A DNA stretch of 64,000 nt from Raineyella sp. LH-20 (GCF_033110965.1 NZ_CP137003.1:3224001-3288000), one strand, 5' to 3'; positions 1 to 13,446 are shown, numbered from the stretch's first letter. The notes: a model not told the origin generated them from the sequence alone. Translations and numbers: made by a program.

Positions 1-334
1 ATTCCGAAAATCCGTTCCGACTTCCCCGGAAGGGTCTGCCCGAATAAATTCCGAAACACCTGGAATCGCTTATCCGGAAAAGTTCTCCTGAACATTTCCC
101 GAGAAAAGCAACTCCCCCACCATAGAGAGGAGCTTCGCCGGAGTCAAATCCGGCTGACGTCCCCCTGGCTGTCTCCGAGCCTCATCGGCGGACCGATCAG
201 GCTCAACAGCGCAGACCCCACTCCGTCCAGAGGATCAGAGTGGAAGGTGAAGGCCCCGGTCCCGGCCCCTCATACGAGGGCCCGTTCCCAACAGGGCTCG
301 ATGAACACTACCCGCACAGAACAAGAACGTCAAA
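1..334. other. non-coding edge region
   Basis: There is no credible gene here. The region holds the leftward promoter at 119-147 and, towards position 1, repeated TCCGGAA/TTCCGAA-like words in an AT-richer leader. The short plus-strand ORF at 240-470 runs antisense into tyrS and has no family resemblance. Confidence 0.6.
119..147 (-). promoter_or_regulatory. putative leftward sigma70-type promoter
   Basis: On the minus strand a -35 TTGACT (142-147) and a -10 TATGGT (119-124) are separated by exactly 17 bp. The DNA downstream (1-118) is clearly richer in A/T than the rest of the window and shows no ORF. The promoter points out of the window, so its target is not visible. A strong promoter followed by an untranslated AT-richer leader after tyrS is compatible with a stable-RNA operon, but that is inference. 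Confidence 0.55.
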
Positions 335-368
335 CCGGCGGTGGGTGACCTGGGTCACCCACCGCCGG
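335..368 (-). terminator. tyrS terminator hairpin
   Basis: A perfect 16-bp inverted repeat (335-350 and 353-368) with a 2-nt loop begins 14 nt after the tyrS stop codon. On the minus strand it is followed by TTTGACGTTCTTGTTCT, a weak, interrupted T-tract. It probably ends the arg-tyrS transcript. Confidence 0.75.
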
Positions 369-381
369 TCGGGATCTCGGC

Positions 382-1650
382 TCAGCCGCGTTGCACCTCG
401 ACCCCACCGATGGTCTTCTTTCCTCGTCGGGCGACGACGTACGACCCGTGCAGCAGATCGGCAGAGGTGAGACGGGCCTCGGCGTCGGTCACCTTGATGT
501 TGTTGATGTAGGCGCCGCCCTCGTTGATCGCACGACGCGCCGCGGACTTCGAGCCGACCACACCGGCGGTCTCCAGGACGTCCACGACGGTGGGCAGATC
601 CGCCCCGGTGGACAGCGGCGTCAGGGAGATGTCACTGAGGACGGCCTTGAGCGTGCGGGCGTCCAGGTCGGCAAGATCGGAGCGGCCGAACACGGCCTCG
701 GCGGCAGCGACCGCCTTGCGGGTCTCCGCCTCGCCGTGCACCAGCGTCGTGACGTCGTCGGCCAGCGCGTGCTGGGCGGCTCGCTTCCACGGCTCGTTGT
801 GCAGGCTCTCCTCCAGCGCGGCGATCTCCTCCGCACTGCGGGCGGTGAACACCTTCACGTAGTCGATCACCTTCTCGTCCTCCGCGTTCAGGAAGAACTG
901 GTGGAACGAGTACGGACTGAGCATGTCGGCGTCCAGCCAGATCGCCCCACCTTCCGACTTGCCGAACTTCGACCCGTCGGCCTTGGTGATCAGCGGCGTC
1001 GACATGGCGTGCACGTGCGCCCCGTCCGAACGGCGGATCAACTCCACCCCGGCGGTGAGGTTGCCCCACTGGTCGTTGCCGCCGGTCTGCATCGTGATGC
1101 CGTACGTACGGTGCAGGTGTCGGTAGTCCATCGACTGGAGCAGGACGTAGGAGAACTCGGTGTAGGAGATCCCCGACTCCAGCCGCGACCGGACCACCTC
1201 TCGGGCCAGCATCCGGTTGACCGGGAAGTGCTTGCCGATGTCGCGGAGGAACTCGATGACGTTCATCGTCGAGGTCCAGTCGTAGTTGTTCACCACCCTC
1301 GCCGCGTGCGGTCCCTCGAAGTCCAGGAACCGGCTGACCTGGGCCCGGATCTTCTCCGTCCACTCCCGTACGGTCTCCTCCGGGTTCATCACCCGCTCCC
1401 CCACCTGCCGGGGGTCACCGATCATGCCGGTGGCCCCGCCGACGAGGAGGAACGGGTTGTGGCCGGCCTCCTGCAGGCGCTTGGCCAGGATGATCTGGAC
1501 GAGGTTGCCGATGTGGATCGAGGGCGCGCTCGGATCGAAGCCGACATAGAAGTTGACGGGCCCGGCCTCCAGGTGGTCCCGCAGGGCCTCCTCCTCGGTC
1601 GTCTGGGCCACCAGGCCCCGCCACTTCAGCTGATCCAGGACGTTGTTCAC
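382..1650 (-). CDS. tyrS: tyrosyl-tRNA synthetase
   Basis: Charges tRNA-Tyr with tyrosine in the cytoplasm. With the chosen GTG start the protein is 422 residues, normal for the bacterial TyrS1 type. The class I signatures are visible as HIGN (residues 46-49) and KFGKS (about 228-232). The tyrosine/tRNA-binding region TGGNDQWGN lies between them, and an S4-like RNA-binding domain occupies the C-terminal ~70 residues. The frame is open upstream to 1758, but GTG at 1650 (protein beginning with VNNVLDQLKWRG) lies 10 nt after the argH stop and matches the usual TyrS N-terminus. It is the last gene of the arg cluster, so it is probably co-transcribed with it. Confidence 0.95.
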   Translation of the reverse strand: MNNVLDQLKWRGLVAQTTEEEALRDHLEAGPVNFYVGFDPSAPSIHIGNLVQIILAKRLQEAGHNPFLLVGGATGMIGDPRQVGERVMNPEETVREWTEKIRAQVSRFLDFEGPHAARVVNNYDWTSTMNVIEFLRDIGKHFPVNRMLAREVVRSRLESGISYTEFSYVLLQSMDYRHLHRTYGITMQTGGNDQWGNLTAGVELIRRSDGAHVHAMSTPLITKADGSKFGKSEGGAIWLDADMLSPYSFHQFFLNAEDEKVIDYVKVFTARSAEEIAALEESLHNEPWKRAAQHALADDVTTLVHGEAETRKAVAAAEAVFGRSDLADLDARTLKAVLSDISLTPLSTGADLPTVVDVLETAGVVGSKSAARRAINEGGAYINNIKVTDAEARLTSADLLHGSYVVARRGKKTIGGVEVQRG

Positions 1651-1660
1651 GGGGGCCACC

Positions 1661-3612
<1,952 letters not shown>

Positions 3613-3657
3613 CGGGGCACCTCGACGATCAGCAGGGCACGGATGGCGGGACGTGCT

Positions 3658-5891
<2,234 letters not shown>

Positions 5892-5899
<8 letters not shown>

Positions 5900-6797
5900 C
5901 GATGTTCTCCTTGTCCGCGACGACCATGGTGCCCATGCCCGCATTGGTGAAGATCTCCAGCAGCAACGCGTGCGGCACCCGGCCGTCGATCACCGTCGCC
6001 CGGTTCAGGCCACCGCGGACCGCCCGCAGACAGGCCTCCATCTTCGGGACCATCCCCGAGGCGAGCCCGGGCAGCATCTCCTCCAACTCGGAGGCGGTGA
6101 TCTCGGTGATGATGTCCTCGCTGTCGGGCCAGTCACGGTAGAGGCCCTCGACGTCGGTGAGCATCACCAGCTTGTCCGCCTTGAGCGCGACGGCCAGTGC
6201 CGAGGCCGCGGTGTCGGCGTTGACGTTGAGCACCTGCCCGTTGTCGTCCGGCGCGACCGTCGCGACCACCGGGATGCGTCCGGCGTCGATCAGGTCCTGG
6301 ATCGCGCGGGGACGGACGTGCACGACGTCGCCGACCAGACCGAGGTCGACGGCCTCCCCGTCGACGCTGGCCGTGCGCCGCTCGGCCCGGAACAGCCCGG
6401 CGTCCTCCCCGGAGGACCCGACGGCCAGCGGCCCGTGCTGGTTGACCAGTCCGATCAACTCGCGGCCGACCTGGCCCATCAGCACCATCCGGACGACCTC
6501 CATCGTCTCCGGCGTGGTCACCCGGAAGCCGCCGCGGAACTCCGAGGGGATGTCCAACCGCTTGAGCATCGCCGAGATCTGCGGACCACCGCCGTGCACG
6601 ACGACCGGGTGGACGCCGCAACGGCGCAGGAAGACGATGTCCTCGGCGAAGGCCCGCTGGAGGTCCTCGTTGATCATCGCGTTGCCGCCGTACTTGATCA
6701 CGATGGTCCGGCCGGTGTAGCGATCAATCCACGGCAGCGCCTCGATCAGGATGGACGCCTTGTCGGTCAGCGTCAGCGCCTCGACCGCCTCACTCAT
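5892..6797 (-). CDS. argB: acetylglutamate kinase
   Basis: Phosphorylates N-acetylglutamate, usually the feedback-controlled step in actinobacteria. It is 301 residues from ATG 6797. Amino acid kinase motifs are [10 protein letters not shown] (phosphate loop), [11 protein letters not shown] (substrate binding) and [22 protein letters not shown] (ATP binding). The N-terminal extension before [15 protein letters not shown] resembles the arginine-sensitive type with an N-terminal helix. ORFs opening further upstream would include a 3 x 18-bp repeat and were rejected. Confidence 0.95.
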
Positions 6798-6851
6798 CAC
6801 AGCCCCGTTCCTCGGCACAGGCTCGTTCCTCGGCACAGGCTCGTTCCTCGA
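6798..6851. repeat. 3 x 18-bp tandem repeat between argJ and argB
   Basis: Three direct copies (6798-6815, 6816-6833, 6834-6851) of a unit reading cacaggctcgttcctcgg on the plus strand; copy 1 differs at two positions and copy 3 at one. It fills most of the 78-nt argJ-argB spacer and ends at the argB start codon. Confidence 0.85.
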
Positions 6852-6875
6852 CGACGTCGGTCGGCACGGACGCGC

Positions 6876-8027
6876 TCACGAGGAGTACTCCGCGTTCTCC
6901 TTGACGTAGTCGTACGTCAGGTCGTTGGTCCACACGGTCGCCTCGGTGTCGCCGGCATGCAGATCCACCAGCACGTCCACCGCCCTCGGGTGCAGGTCGA
7001 CCAGCTCGCGGGGCTCGCCGATCGCGCCGCCGCGGCAGACCATCACCCCGTTGAAGGCCACGTCCACCTGGTCCGGCTCGTACGCCGCGCTCGTCGTGCC
7101 GAGGGCGGAGAGCACCCGGCCCCAGTTCGGGTCGTTGCCGAAGATGGCGCACTTGAAGAGGTTGGAGCCGGTGATCGAGCGGGCCACCTGGACGGCGTCG
7201 GCCTCGGAGGCGGCGTTGACGACCCGGACGGCGATGTCGTGGCTGGCGCCCTCGGCGTCGCCGATCAGCTGCTGGCCCAGGTCGTGGCAGACCTCGGTGA
7301 GTGCGGCCCGGAAGGCTGCGGCATCGGGGGTGATGCCGGAAGCGCCGGAGGCGAGGGCCACCACGGTGTCGTTGGTGGACATGCAGCCGTCGGAGTCGAG
7401 GCGGTCGAAGGTCAGCCGGGTCGCCTCGCGGAGCGCGGGCTGCAGCTGCTCGGCCGGGACGACGGCGTCGGTGGTGATCACCACGAGCATGGTGGCCAGT
7501 CCTGGGGCGAGCATCCCGGCGCCCTTGGCCATCCCGCCGACGGTCCAGCCGTCGACCGTACGGGCGGCCTGCTTGGGCCGGGTGTCGGTGGTCATGATCG
7601 CCTCGGCCGCGGCCAGGCCGCCGTCGGTGGACAGTCCTTCCGCCGCAGTCGCCACACCGTCGAGCACGGCGTCCATCGGGAGCCGTACGCCGATCAGGCC
7701 GGTGGAGCACACCACGACGTCGCCGGCGGAGACGCCGAGCGCCTCGCCGACCTGCTCAGCGGTGCGGTGGGTGTCGGCGAAGCCGTCGGAGCCGGTGCAG
7801 GCGTTGGCACCGCCGGAGTTGAGCACGACCGCGTCGATCCGGCCGTCGGCGATCGCCTGGCGCGACCAGGTGACCGGGGCGGCGCAGATCCGGTTGGAGG
7901 TGAACACGCCGGCCGCGTCGAAACGGGGGCCGTTGTTGCGGACCAGAGCGAGGTCCTTGCGGCCGGAGGCCTTGATCCCGGCGGCGATGCCGGTGGCAGT
8001 GAATCCCTGGGCGGCGGTGACACTCAC
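6876..8027 (-). CDS. argJ: bifunctional ornithine acetyltransferase / N-acetylglutamate synthase
   Basis: Recycles the acetyl group from N-acetylornithine to glutamate (cyclic arginine pathway); many members also use acetyl-CoA. It is 383 residues. The autocatalytic cleavage site is clear at ATML (178-181), with Thr179 becoming the N-terminal nucleophile of the beta chain. The GTG start overlaps the argC stop as GTGA. A DMY-type C-terminus ([12 protein letters not shown]) is present, so the protein looks complete. Confidence 0.96.
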   Translation of the reverse strand: MSVTAAQGFTATGIAAGIKASGRKDLALVRNNGPRFDAAGVFTSNRICAAPVTWSRQAIADGRIDAVVLNSGGANACTGSDGFADTHRTAEQVGEALGVSAGDVVVCSTGLIGVRLPMDAVLDGVATAAEGLSTDGGLAAAEAIMTTDTRPKQAARTVDGWTVGGMAKGAGMLAPGLATMLVVITTDAVVPAEQLQPALREATRLTFDRLDSDGCMSTNDTVVALASGASGITPDAAAFRAALTEVCHDLGQQLIGDAEGASHDIAVRVVNAASEADAVQVARSITGSNLFKCAIFGNDPNWGRVLSALGTTSAAYEPDQVDVAFNGVMVCRGGAIGEPRELVDLHPRAVDVLVDLHAGDTEATVWTNDLTYDYVKENAEYSS

Positions 8028-9052
8028 GGGGCGACTCCGATCAGTGGGAGGCCGGTGGTCTCGGGCAGACCGCAGGCCAGGTTCATGGACTGGATGGCAC
8101 CGCCGGCGGTGCCCTTGGTGAGGTTGTCGATCGCCGACACGGCGACCAGCCGGCCGGCCGCCTCGTCGACGGTGACGTTGACGTGCACCACGTTGGAACC
8201 GACGATCGCGGCGGTGGCGGGCCAGGTGTTCTTCGGCAGCACGTGCACGAACGGTTCGTCGGCGTAGGCAGCGACGTACGCGTCGTACGCCTCGTCGGCG
8301 GAGACGCCGTGGATCGGTGCGGTGACCGTGGACAGGATGCCGCGCGGCATCGGCACCAGCAGCGGCGTGAACGACAGGCTGGGGTGGGTCGCGCCGAGGC
8401 GGGCCATGTTCTGCAGGATCTCCGGGGTGTGCCGGTGGACGCCGCCGACACCGTACGCGCTGGTGGAGCCCATCACCTCGGAGCCGAGCAGGTGCGGCTT
8501 GGCGGACTTGCCGGCCCCCGACGTGCCGGACGCCGACACCACGACGACGTCGTGGCCGTCGACCAGGCCGGCGGTCAGCGCCGGAAGGATGGCGAGGGTG
8601 GCGCCGGTCGGGTAGCAGCCGGGCACCGCGATCCGCGTGGTCGCGGCGAGCACCTCGCGCTGGCCGGGGAGCTCCGGCAGGCCGTACGGCCAGGTGCCGG
8701 CATGCGGGGTGCCGTAGAACGTCTCCCAGGCGAGCGGATCCTCCAAACGGAAGTCCGCGCCGCAGTCGACCACCACGGTGCCGGGGTCGAGCTGGGCGGC
8801 CACCGCGCCGGACGTGCCGTGCGGCAGCGCGAGGAAGACGACGTCATGGCCGCGGAGCGCGTCGACGGTGGTGTCCTCGATCCGTCGGTCGGCGAGCGGG
8901 GTGAGGTGACGCTGGTGCTCGCCCAGCGTCGAACCGGCCGACGAACCGGCCGTGAGGGTCCCGATCTCGACGTCGGGATGGCCGAGCAGCAGGCGGAGGA
9001 CCTCCCCGCCGGCGTACCCGGTGCACCCGGCTACAGCTACGCGCAATGACAT
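8024..9052 (-). CDS. argC: N-acetyl-gamma-glutamyl-phosphate reductase
   Basis: NADPH-dependent reduction of acetylglutamyl phosphate; first gene of the arginine operon. It is 342 residues from ATG 9052. The N-terminal nucleotide-binding loop is GCTGYAGGE (9-17) and the catalytic cysteine lies in [12 protein letters not shown] (Cys146). ATG 9058, two codons upstream, is an alternative. A CATAGT box ends 7 nt before ATG 9052 with no Shine-Dalgarno sequence, so the mRNA may be leaderless. The open frame continues to 9304 through a palindrome, which is not coding. Confidence 0.95.
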   Translation of the reverse strand: MSLRVAVAGCTGYAGGEVLRLLLGHPDVEIGTLTAGSSAGSTLGEHQRHLTPLADRRIEDTTVDALRGHDVVFLALPHGTSGAVAAQLDPGTVVVDCGADFRLEDPLAWETFYGTPHAGTWPYGLPELPGQREVLAATTRIAVPGCYPTGATLAILPALTAGLVDGHDVVVVSASGTSGAGKSAKPHLLGSEVMGSTSAYGVGGVHRHTPEILQNMARLGATHPSLSFTPLLVPMPRGILSTVTAPIHGVSADEAYDAYVAAYADEPFVHVLPKNTWPATAAIVGSNVVHVNVTVDEAAGRLVAVSAIDNLTKGTAGGAIQSMNLACGLPETTGLPLIGVAP

Positions 9053-9090
9053 GCGCATAACTATGCCACAACATGAATGAATATGCAGCT
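9053..9090 (-). promoter_or_regulatory. candidate ArgR operator/promoter of argC
   Basis: A perfect inverted repeat GCATA-AC-TATGC (9055-9066) touches the argC start, and an AT-rich stretch with TGAATGAATATGCA (9073-9086) follows immediately upstream. Both resemble the TGCATA/TGAAT half-sites of known ARG boxes. The CATAGT (9062-9067 region on the minus strand) could be the -10 of a leaderless transcript. Operator function is inference from position and similarity. Confidence 0.5.
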
Positions 9091-9130
9091 GGTTGGAGGG
9101 ATTCAGCAGGCAGCAGGCCGGAGTGCTCCG

Positions 9131-9200
9131 CAGACCGTACCCGTCGTGTTCATTCCCGCACGGGCGACCGAGTGGGAATGAACACGACGGGTACGGTCTG
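9131..9200. repeat. 27-bp perfect inverted repeat (long hairpin)
   Basis: Arms 9131-9157 and 9174-9200 are perfect reverse complements over 27 bp around a 16-nt loop (9158-9173). The element lies between the end of the pheST transcript and the argC promoter. No T-tract follows on either strand, and it is longer than the terminators in this window, so it may be a repetitive extragenic palindrome instead of a simple terminator. Confidence 0.85.
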
Positions 9201-9276
9201 GATGCGGGGGCCGGCAGTCCCCGGGCAGAGACGATGGCTTGCCGGCCTCGGGCGGTGAGCAGCGGCCGTTGTCGGC

Positions 9277-9324
9277 CAGCGGGAGCGGCCGTCAGCGGGA
9301 GCAACGATCAGCGGGAGCGACGAT
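9277..9324. repeat. 3 x 16-bp tandem repeat ending at a stop codon
   Basis: Units 9277-9292, 9293-9308 and 9309-9324 share CAGCGGGAGC followed by a variable 6-mer. On the minus strand they start at the TGA of the 107-residue membrane protein gene, so TGATC or TGACG recurs every 16 bp downstream of that stop. Confidence 0.8.
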
Positions 9325-9647
9325 CAGTAGCGCGCAGCGACGGCTCGGCGTCGTGCGACATGGGCCAACCAGCCCATCACGATCGCCAGGGCCGCGTTGA
9401 CCACCAGGTAGACCACCCCGAAGGGCGAGGACCCAGCCGTCAGGTTGACGACCAGCGGACCGACGGCGACCAGGGCCGCCGCGGCGTACGCCCCGGACAC
9501 GCTGCGTGCCAGGACGTACGCCACGACGCCGACCGCCGCCGCCCAGAAGACCAGCGCCGCCCACAGGCTGAAGGAGAAGCTCCCCACCGCCAGCAGCAGT
9601 GCGTAGAGCCCGTAGACGGCCCAAGCGACCCTGATGGCGACGGTCAT
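9324..9647 (-). CDS. small membrane protein of unknown function
   Basis: 107 residues, almost entirely hydrophobic, with three to four predicted membrane segments (about 5-25, 27-47, 52-72 and 78-97) and a basic C-terminus HVARRRAVAARY. It starts 22 nt after pheT and is probably on the pheST transcript. I do not recognise a family. A 16-bp tandem repeat begins at its stop codon. Confidence 0.7.
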   Translation of the reverse strand: MTVAIRVAWAVYGLYALLLAVGSFSFSLWAALVFWAAAVGVVAYVLARSVSGAYAAAALVAVGPLVVNLTAGSSPFGVVYLVVNAALAIVMGWLAHVARRRAVAARY

Positions 9648-9669
9648 CGACCGGCCCTGATCGCGGGGC

Positions 9670-12174
9670 TCATGCCCGCTGCACCGCCCCCAGCTCGGTG
9701 GCCACGGCCGCGACCGCGGCGTCCCGGGCGGCGATCGCCTCCTTGTCCTTCAGGGTGCGGTCGGCGGCACGGAAGCGCAGGGCGTACGCCAAGGACTTCT
9801 TGCCGGCCGGGATCTGCTCGCCCTCGTAGACGTCGAACAGCCGCACCGACTCCAGCAGCTCGCCGGCGCCGCGCACCAGCGCGGCCTCGACCGCGGCCGC
9901 GGGGACCGTGCTGTCGACGATCAGGGCGACATCCTCCTTGGCCACCGGATGGGTGGAGATCGCGGTGACCGAGCCGCCGGTGGGGGCGAGCTCGATCAGC
10001 AGGTCGAGGTCCAGCTCGGCGGCACAGGTGCGAGCCGGCAGACCGAAGGCCTCGCAGACCGTCGGGTGCAGTTCACCGGCGTGTCCCACCACCTGCCCGT
10101 CCACCGAGAGCTCGGCGCACCGCCCGGGGTGCCACGGGGCGAGGGCGACAGCCGTCCGGGTCAGCCTGAGCCCCAGCGTCCCGGCGGCGGTCTCGGCGAA
10201 GTGCACCGCGTGCACCCAACCGACCGGTTCGCCCTGGCCCGCCCATCCGGCAGGCCGCCAGGTGCCGGCCAGGACGCAGGCGAGATGGCGGGGCTGCACG
10301 GGAAGAGCAGCGGTCAGCCGGGCGATCTCCGCCTCGCTGGGCCGCTGAGCGACCGACAGTCGCGGCGCGGCGGGCCGGTCGGCTCCGCGGAAGACCTCAC
10401 CCTGCTCGTACAGGGCCAGGTCGTCGAGGCCGCGGGAGGTGTTGCGCGCAACAGCGCCGAACAGCCCCGGGAGCAGCGTGGAGCGCATCGCCGGCTGGAC
10501 GTCGGACAGCGGGTTGGCGAGCCGGACCAGGTCGCGGCGCGGGTCGTCGGCGGGCACGCCCATCTTGTCCAGGTCAGTGTCGGCGAGGAACGGGAAGCTC
10601 AGCACCTCGGTGTAGCCGGCGGTCGGCAGCGCGGTGTCCAGGGCACGCCTGGCCCGCTGCGAGGCGGTGAACCCGCGCCCGGACGGAGCCGGTGGCAGGA
10701 CGCCCTCGATGGTGTCCAGGCCGACCTTGCGGCCGACCTCCTCGACATAGTCGTACGGGTCGACAAGGTCGGGGCGCCAGGTCGGCGGGGTGAGGGTGAG
10801 ACGGTCACCGTCCCGCTCGACCCGGGTGCCACCACCCTGCAGGTAGCGGATGGTCGCCTCCTCGGACACGTCGGTGCCGAGGATCCGGGCGGGCAGGTCG
10901 AGGTCGATGGTCTGCACCGGCGCCGCCGGCACCGCGCCGACGATCGTCTCGGCGGTGTCGAGGGTGGCCCCACCGAACTCGACGAGCAGGGCGGCGGCCC
11001 GGTGGGCGGCGGCGTACGTCGCGTTCGGGTCGACACCGCGCTCGTTGCGGCGGGCGGCCTCGGAGGCCAGGCCGTGGCGACGCGAGGTGCGGGCCATCGA
11101 CAGCATGTCGAAGTGGGCCGACTCGAGGATGATCTCGGTCGTCGTCTCGCGCAGCTCGGTGTGCTCCCCGCCCATCACGCCGGCCAGGCCGATCGGCCCG
11201 GAACCGTCGGTGATCAGCAGGTCGGCCGGGTCGAGGGTGCGCTGCACCCCGTCCAGGGTGGTCATCGTCTCGCCGGGCTGCGCCCGACGGACCACGATGC
11301 CGCCGCTGAGGGCGGCCGCGTCGTACGCGTGCAGCGGCTGGCCGGTCTCCAGCATCACGTAGTTGGTGACGTCGACGCCGAGCGAGATCGGACGCATCCC
11401 GCTCAGGGCCAGCCGGCGCTGCATCCAGCGCGGGCTCGGGGCCGCCGGGTCGAAGCCGGTGAGCCGCAGCGCCACGAAGACCGGGCAGCCGTCCGCGTCC
11501 TCGACGGTGACCGGGAAGCCCGCGTCGCTGGGGGCAGGCACATCGCGATCGATCACGTCGGTGAACGCCGCACCGGTCGCCTCGGCCGCCTCGCGGGCCA
11601 GGCCGCGGATCGACAGACAGTAGCCCATGTCGGGGGTGACGGCGATGTCGAGGACGTCCTCACGCAGGTGCAGCAACGGCTTGGCATCCTGGCCGACGAC
11701 CAACGGGCGCCCCTCGTCGTCGGTGGCGCCGAGCACGATGATCCCGTGACCGCCGTCGTCACCGAGGCCGAGCTCGGCGGACGAACAGATCATCCCGTCG
11801 GAGAGGTGACCGTACGTCTTGCGGGAAGCGATGGCGAAGTCGCCGGGCAGCACGGCACCGGGCAGCGCGACGACGACCAGATCGCCGGCGACGAAGTTGT
11901 GCGCGCCGCAGATGATGCCGCGGTTGCCGGTCTCCGGGTCGTTGTGCTCGCCGACGTCGACATGACACCAGTTGATGACCTTGCCGTTCTTCTGCGGGGT
12001 CTTCTCCAGGTCGAGGACCCGACCGACCACCACCGGACCGGTGACGTCGGCGCCGGCCGACTCCACCTGCTCGACCTCGTGGCCGTACGTGATGAGTTCC
12101 TCGGCGAGCTCGCGGGCCTCGAGGGCCTCGGGCAGTGCGACGTACTCGCGCAGCCAGGACAGCGGGGCCTTCAT
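9670..12174 (-). CDS. pheT: phenylalanyl-tRNA synthetase beta subunit
   Basis: Structural and editing subunit of the (alpha-beta)2 PheRS; 834 residues from ATG 12174, usual for PheT. The N-terminal part carries the tRNA-binding OB-fold domain (about 40-150). B3/B4 editing and B5 domains follow, then the catalytic-like core, and a C-terminal anticodon-binding FDX-ACB domain beginning near SVTAISTHPVAKEDVAL. The frame is open upstream to 12822 through pheS, but the ATG overlapping the pheS stop (ATGA) gives the canonical N-terminus MKAPLSWLREYV. Confidence 0.96.
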   Translation of the reverse strand: MKAPLSWLREYVALPEALEARELAEELITYGHEVEQVESAGADVTGPVVVGRVLDLEKTPQKNGKVINWCHVDVGEHNDPETGNRGIICGAHNFVAGDLVVVALPGAVLPGDFAIASRKTYGHLSDGMICSSAELGLGDDGGHGIIVLGATDDEGRPLVVGQDAKPLLHLREDVLDIAVTPDMGYCLSIRGLAREAAEATGAAFTDVIDRDVPAPSDAGFPVTVEDADGCPVFVALRLTGFDPAAPSPRWMQRRLALSGMRPISLGVDVTNYVMLETGQPLHAYDAAALSGGIVVRRAQPGETMTTLDGVQRTLDPADLLITDGSGPIGLAGVMGGEHTELRETTTEIILESAHFDMLSMARTSRRHGLASEAARRNERGVDPNATYAAAHRAAALLVEFGGATLDTAETIVGAVPAAPVQTIDLDLPARILGTDVSEEATIRYLQGGGTRVERDGDRLTLTPPTWRPDLVDPYDYVEEVGRKVGLDTIEGVLPPAPSGRGFTASQRARRALDTALPTAGYTEVLSFPFLADTDLDKMGVPADDPRRDLVRLANPLSDVQPAMRSTLLPGLFGAVARNTSRGLDDLALYEQGEVFRGADRPAAPRLSVAQRPSEAEIARLTAALPVQPRHLACVLAGTWRPAGWAGQGEPVGWVHAVHFAETAAGTLGLRLTRTAVALAPWHPGRCAELSVDGQVVGHAGELHPTVCEAFGLPARTCAAELDLDLLIELAPTGGSVTAISTHPVAKEDVALIVDSTVPAAAVEAALVRGAGELLESVRLFDVYEGEQIPAGKKSLAYALRFRAADRTLKDKEAIAARDAAVAAVATELGAVQRA

Positions 12175-13280
12175 CGGGCACCTCCCAGGAGAGAACGGCT
12201 GAAGCGGATGTCGCCCTCGATCATGTCGCGCATGTCGGCGGCGTCGTTGCGGAACATCAGGGTCCGCTCGATCCCCATGCCGAAGGCGAAGCCGGAGTAG
12301 ACATCGGGATCGACCCCGGCCGCACGCAGCACCCGCGGGTTGACGACCCCGCAGCCGCCCCACTCGATCCAGCCCTCGGAATTGCAGGTCCGGCAGGGTC
12401 GCTCCGGGTTGCCCACAGACTCGCCGTGGCAGACGAAGCACTCCAGGTCGACCTCGGCGCTCGGCTCGGTGAAGGGGAAGTAGTTGGGACGCATCCGGGT
12501 CTTCACGTCGCCGAACATCGCCCGGGCGAAGTGCTCCAGGGTGCCGCGCAGGTGGGCGAAGGTGATGCCCTTGTCGACACACAGGCCCTCGACCTGGTGG
12601 AAGACGGGCACGTGGGTCGCGTCCAGTTCGTCGGCCCGGTAGACCTTGCCTGGGCAGATGACGTAGATGGGGGGTTCCCGGTCGAGCATCGTACGCACCT
12701 GCACCGGCGAGGTGTGGGTGCGCAGCAGGGTGTTGTTCTCCACCGGCGCCAGGTAGAGGGTGTCCTGCATCTGGCGGGCGGGATGGTCGGCGTGCAGGTT
12801 GAGGGCGTCGAAGTTGGTCCACTCGGCCTCGGCCTCGGGTCCCTCGGCGATCTCCCAGCCCATCGCCACGAAGACCTCGGCGATCCGGTCCATCAGGCCG
12901 GTGATCGGGTGCACCGCACCGGCGGGGGCCAGCTCGACGGGCAGCGTGACGTCGACCCGCTCCTCGGTGAGGACCCGTTCCAGTTCGGCGGCGCGGACGA
13001 CCTCTTCGCGGGCCTTGAGGGCCTTGTTGACCTCACCACGGGCCTTGCCGATGCGCTGACCGGCTTCCTTGCGGGCCTGCGGCGGGAGCGCACCGATCTC
13101 GCGATTGGCGAGAGCGAGAGGCGAACGGTCTCCGGTGTGGGCGATGCGCGCGGCCTTGAGATCGGCGACGGTCACCGCCCCGGCAAACGCCGCCGTGGCC
13201 TCGGCAACCATCTGCTCGAGCGCCTCCGACTGCAGCGGCGTCGTTTCCACCGGGTCATAGTTCGTGTTCGGCCCTGACAT
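12171..13280 (-). CDS. pheS: phenylalanyl-tRNA synthetase alpha subunit
   Basis: Catalytic class II subunit of PheRS; 369 residues. An N-terminal coiled-coil tRNA-binding region (about 20-100) is followed by the class II core with motif 2 (RTHTSPVQVRTM) and motif 3 (FGMGIERTLMF). A four-cysteine pair pattern is present (FVCHG...CRTCN). ATG 13280 is preceded by GAGGGGAG; longer starts up to 13403 would read through the promoter region. It is divergent from bioA and coupled to pheT by ATGA. Confidence 0.96.
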   Translation of the reverse strand: MSGPNTNYDPVETTPLQSEALEQMVAEATAAFAGAVTVADLKAARIAHTGDRSPLALANREIGALPPQARKEAGQRIGKARGEVNKALKAREEVVRAAELERVLTEERVDVTLPVELAPAGAVHPITGLMDRIAEVFVAMGWEIAEGPEAEAEWTNFDALNLHADHPARQMQDTLYLAPVENNTLLRTHTSPVQVRTMLDREPPIYVICPGKVYRADELDATHVPVFHQVEGLCVDKGITFAHLRGTLEHFARAMFGDVKTRMRPNYFPFTEPSAEVDLECFVCHGESVGNPERPCRTCNSEGWIEWGGCGVVNPRVLRAAGVDPDVYSGFAFGMGIERTLMFRNDAADMRDMIEGDIRFSRSLLGGAR

Positions 13281-13332
13281 GGGCTCCCCTCGCGTTCCGT
13301 ACGGTCTCGGCACCGTGCCGATACCCCGGCCA

Positions 13333-13338
13333 AGTCTA
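13333..13338 (-). promoter_or_regulatory. candidate pheS -10 box
   Basis: TAGACT on the minus strand about 55 nt upstream of the pheS ATG would leave a short leader containing the small dyad CGGCACGGTGCCG. No convincing -35 and no phenylalanine attenuator or T-box was found. Confidence 0.4.
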
Positions 13339-13396
13339 GAAGCCAGGGACATCGGCGGCGAACCGGTGGGACCCACCCGGGGCAAGACCGACGACA

Positions 13397-13430
13397 TGAA
13401 CACTGTTCAAGACGACCTGAACAGTGTTCA
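13397..13430. promoter_or_regulatory. twin BioQ-like operators
   Basis: Two perfect 13-bp palindromes, TGAACACTGTTCA (13397-13409) and TGAACAGTGTTCA (13418-13430), are spaced 21 bp start to start, two helical turns apart. The pattern TGAAC-N3-GTTCA resembles sites known for BioQ, the TetR-family biotin regulator of corynebacteria and mycobacteria. They sit 44 nt before bioA and about 117 nt before pheS. Assignment to BioQ is by similarity and position. Confidence 0.8.
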
Positions 13431-13446
13431 ATCACGGTGTTACGGT
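13418..13446 (+). promoter_or_regulatory. bioA promoter overlapping operator 2
   Basis: A -35 TGAACA (13418-13423) and a -10 TACGGT (13441-13446) are separated by 17 bp. The -35 is the first half of the second operator, so a bound repressor would exclude RNA polymerase. Confidence 0.55.
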
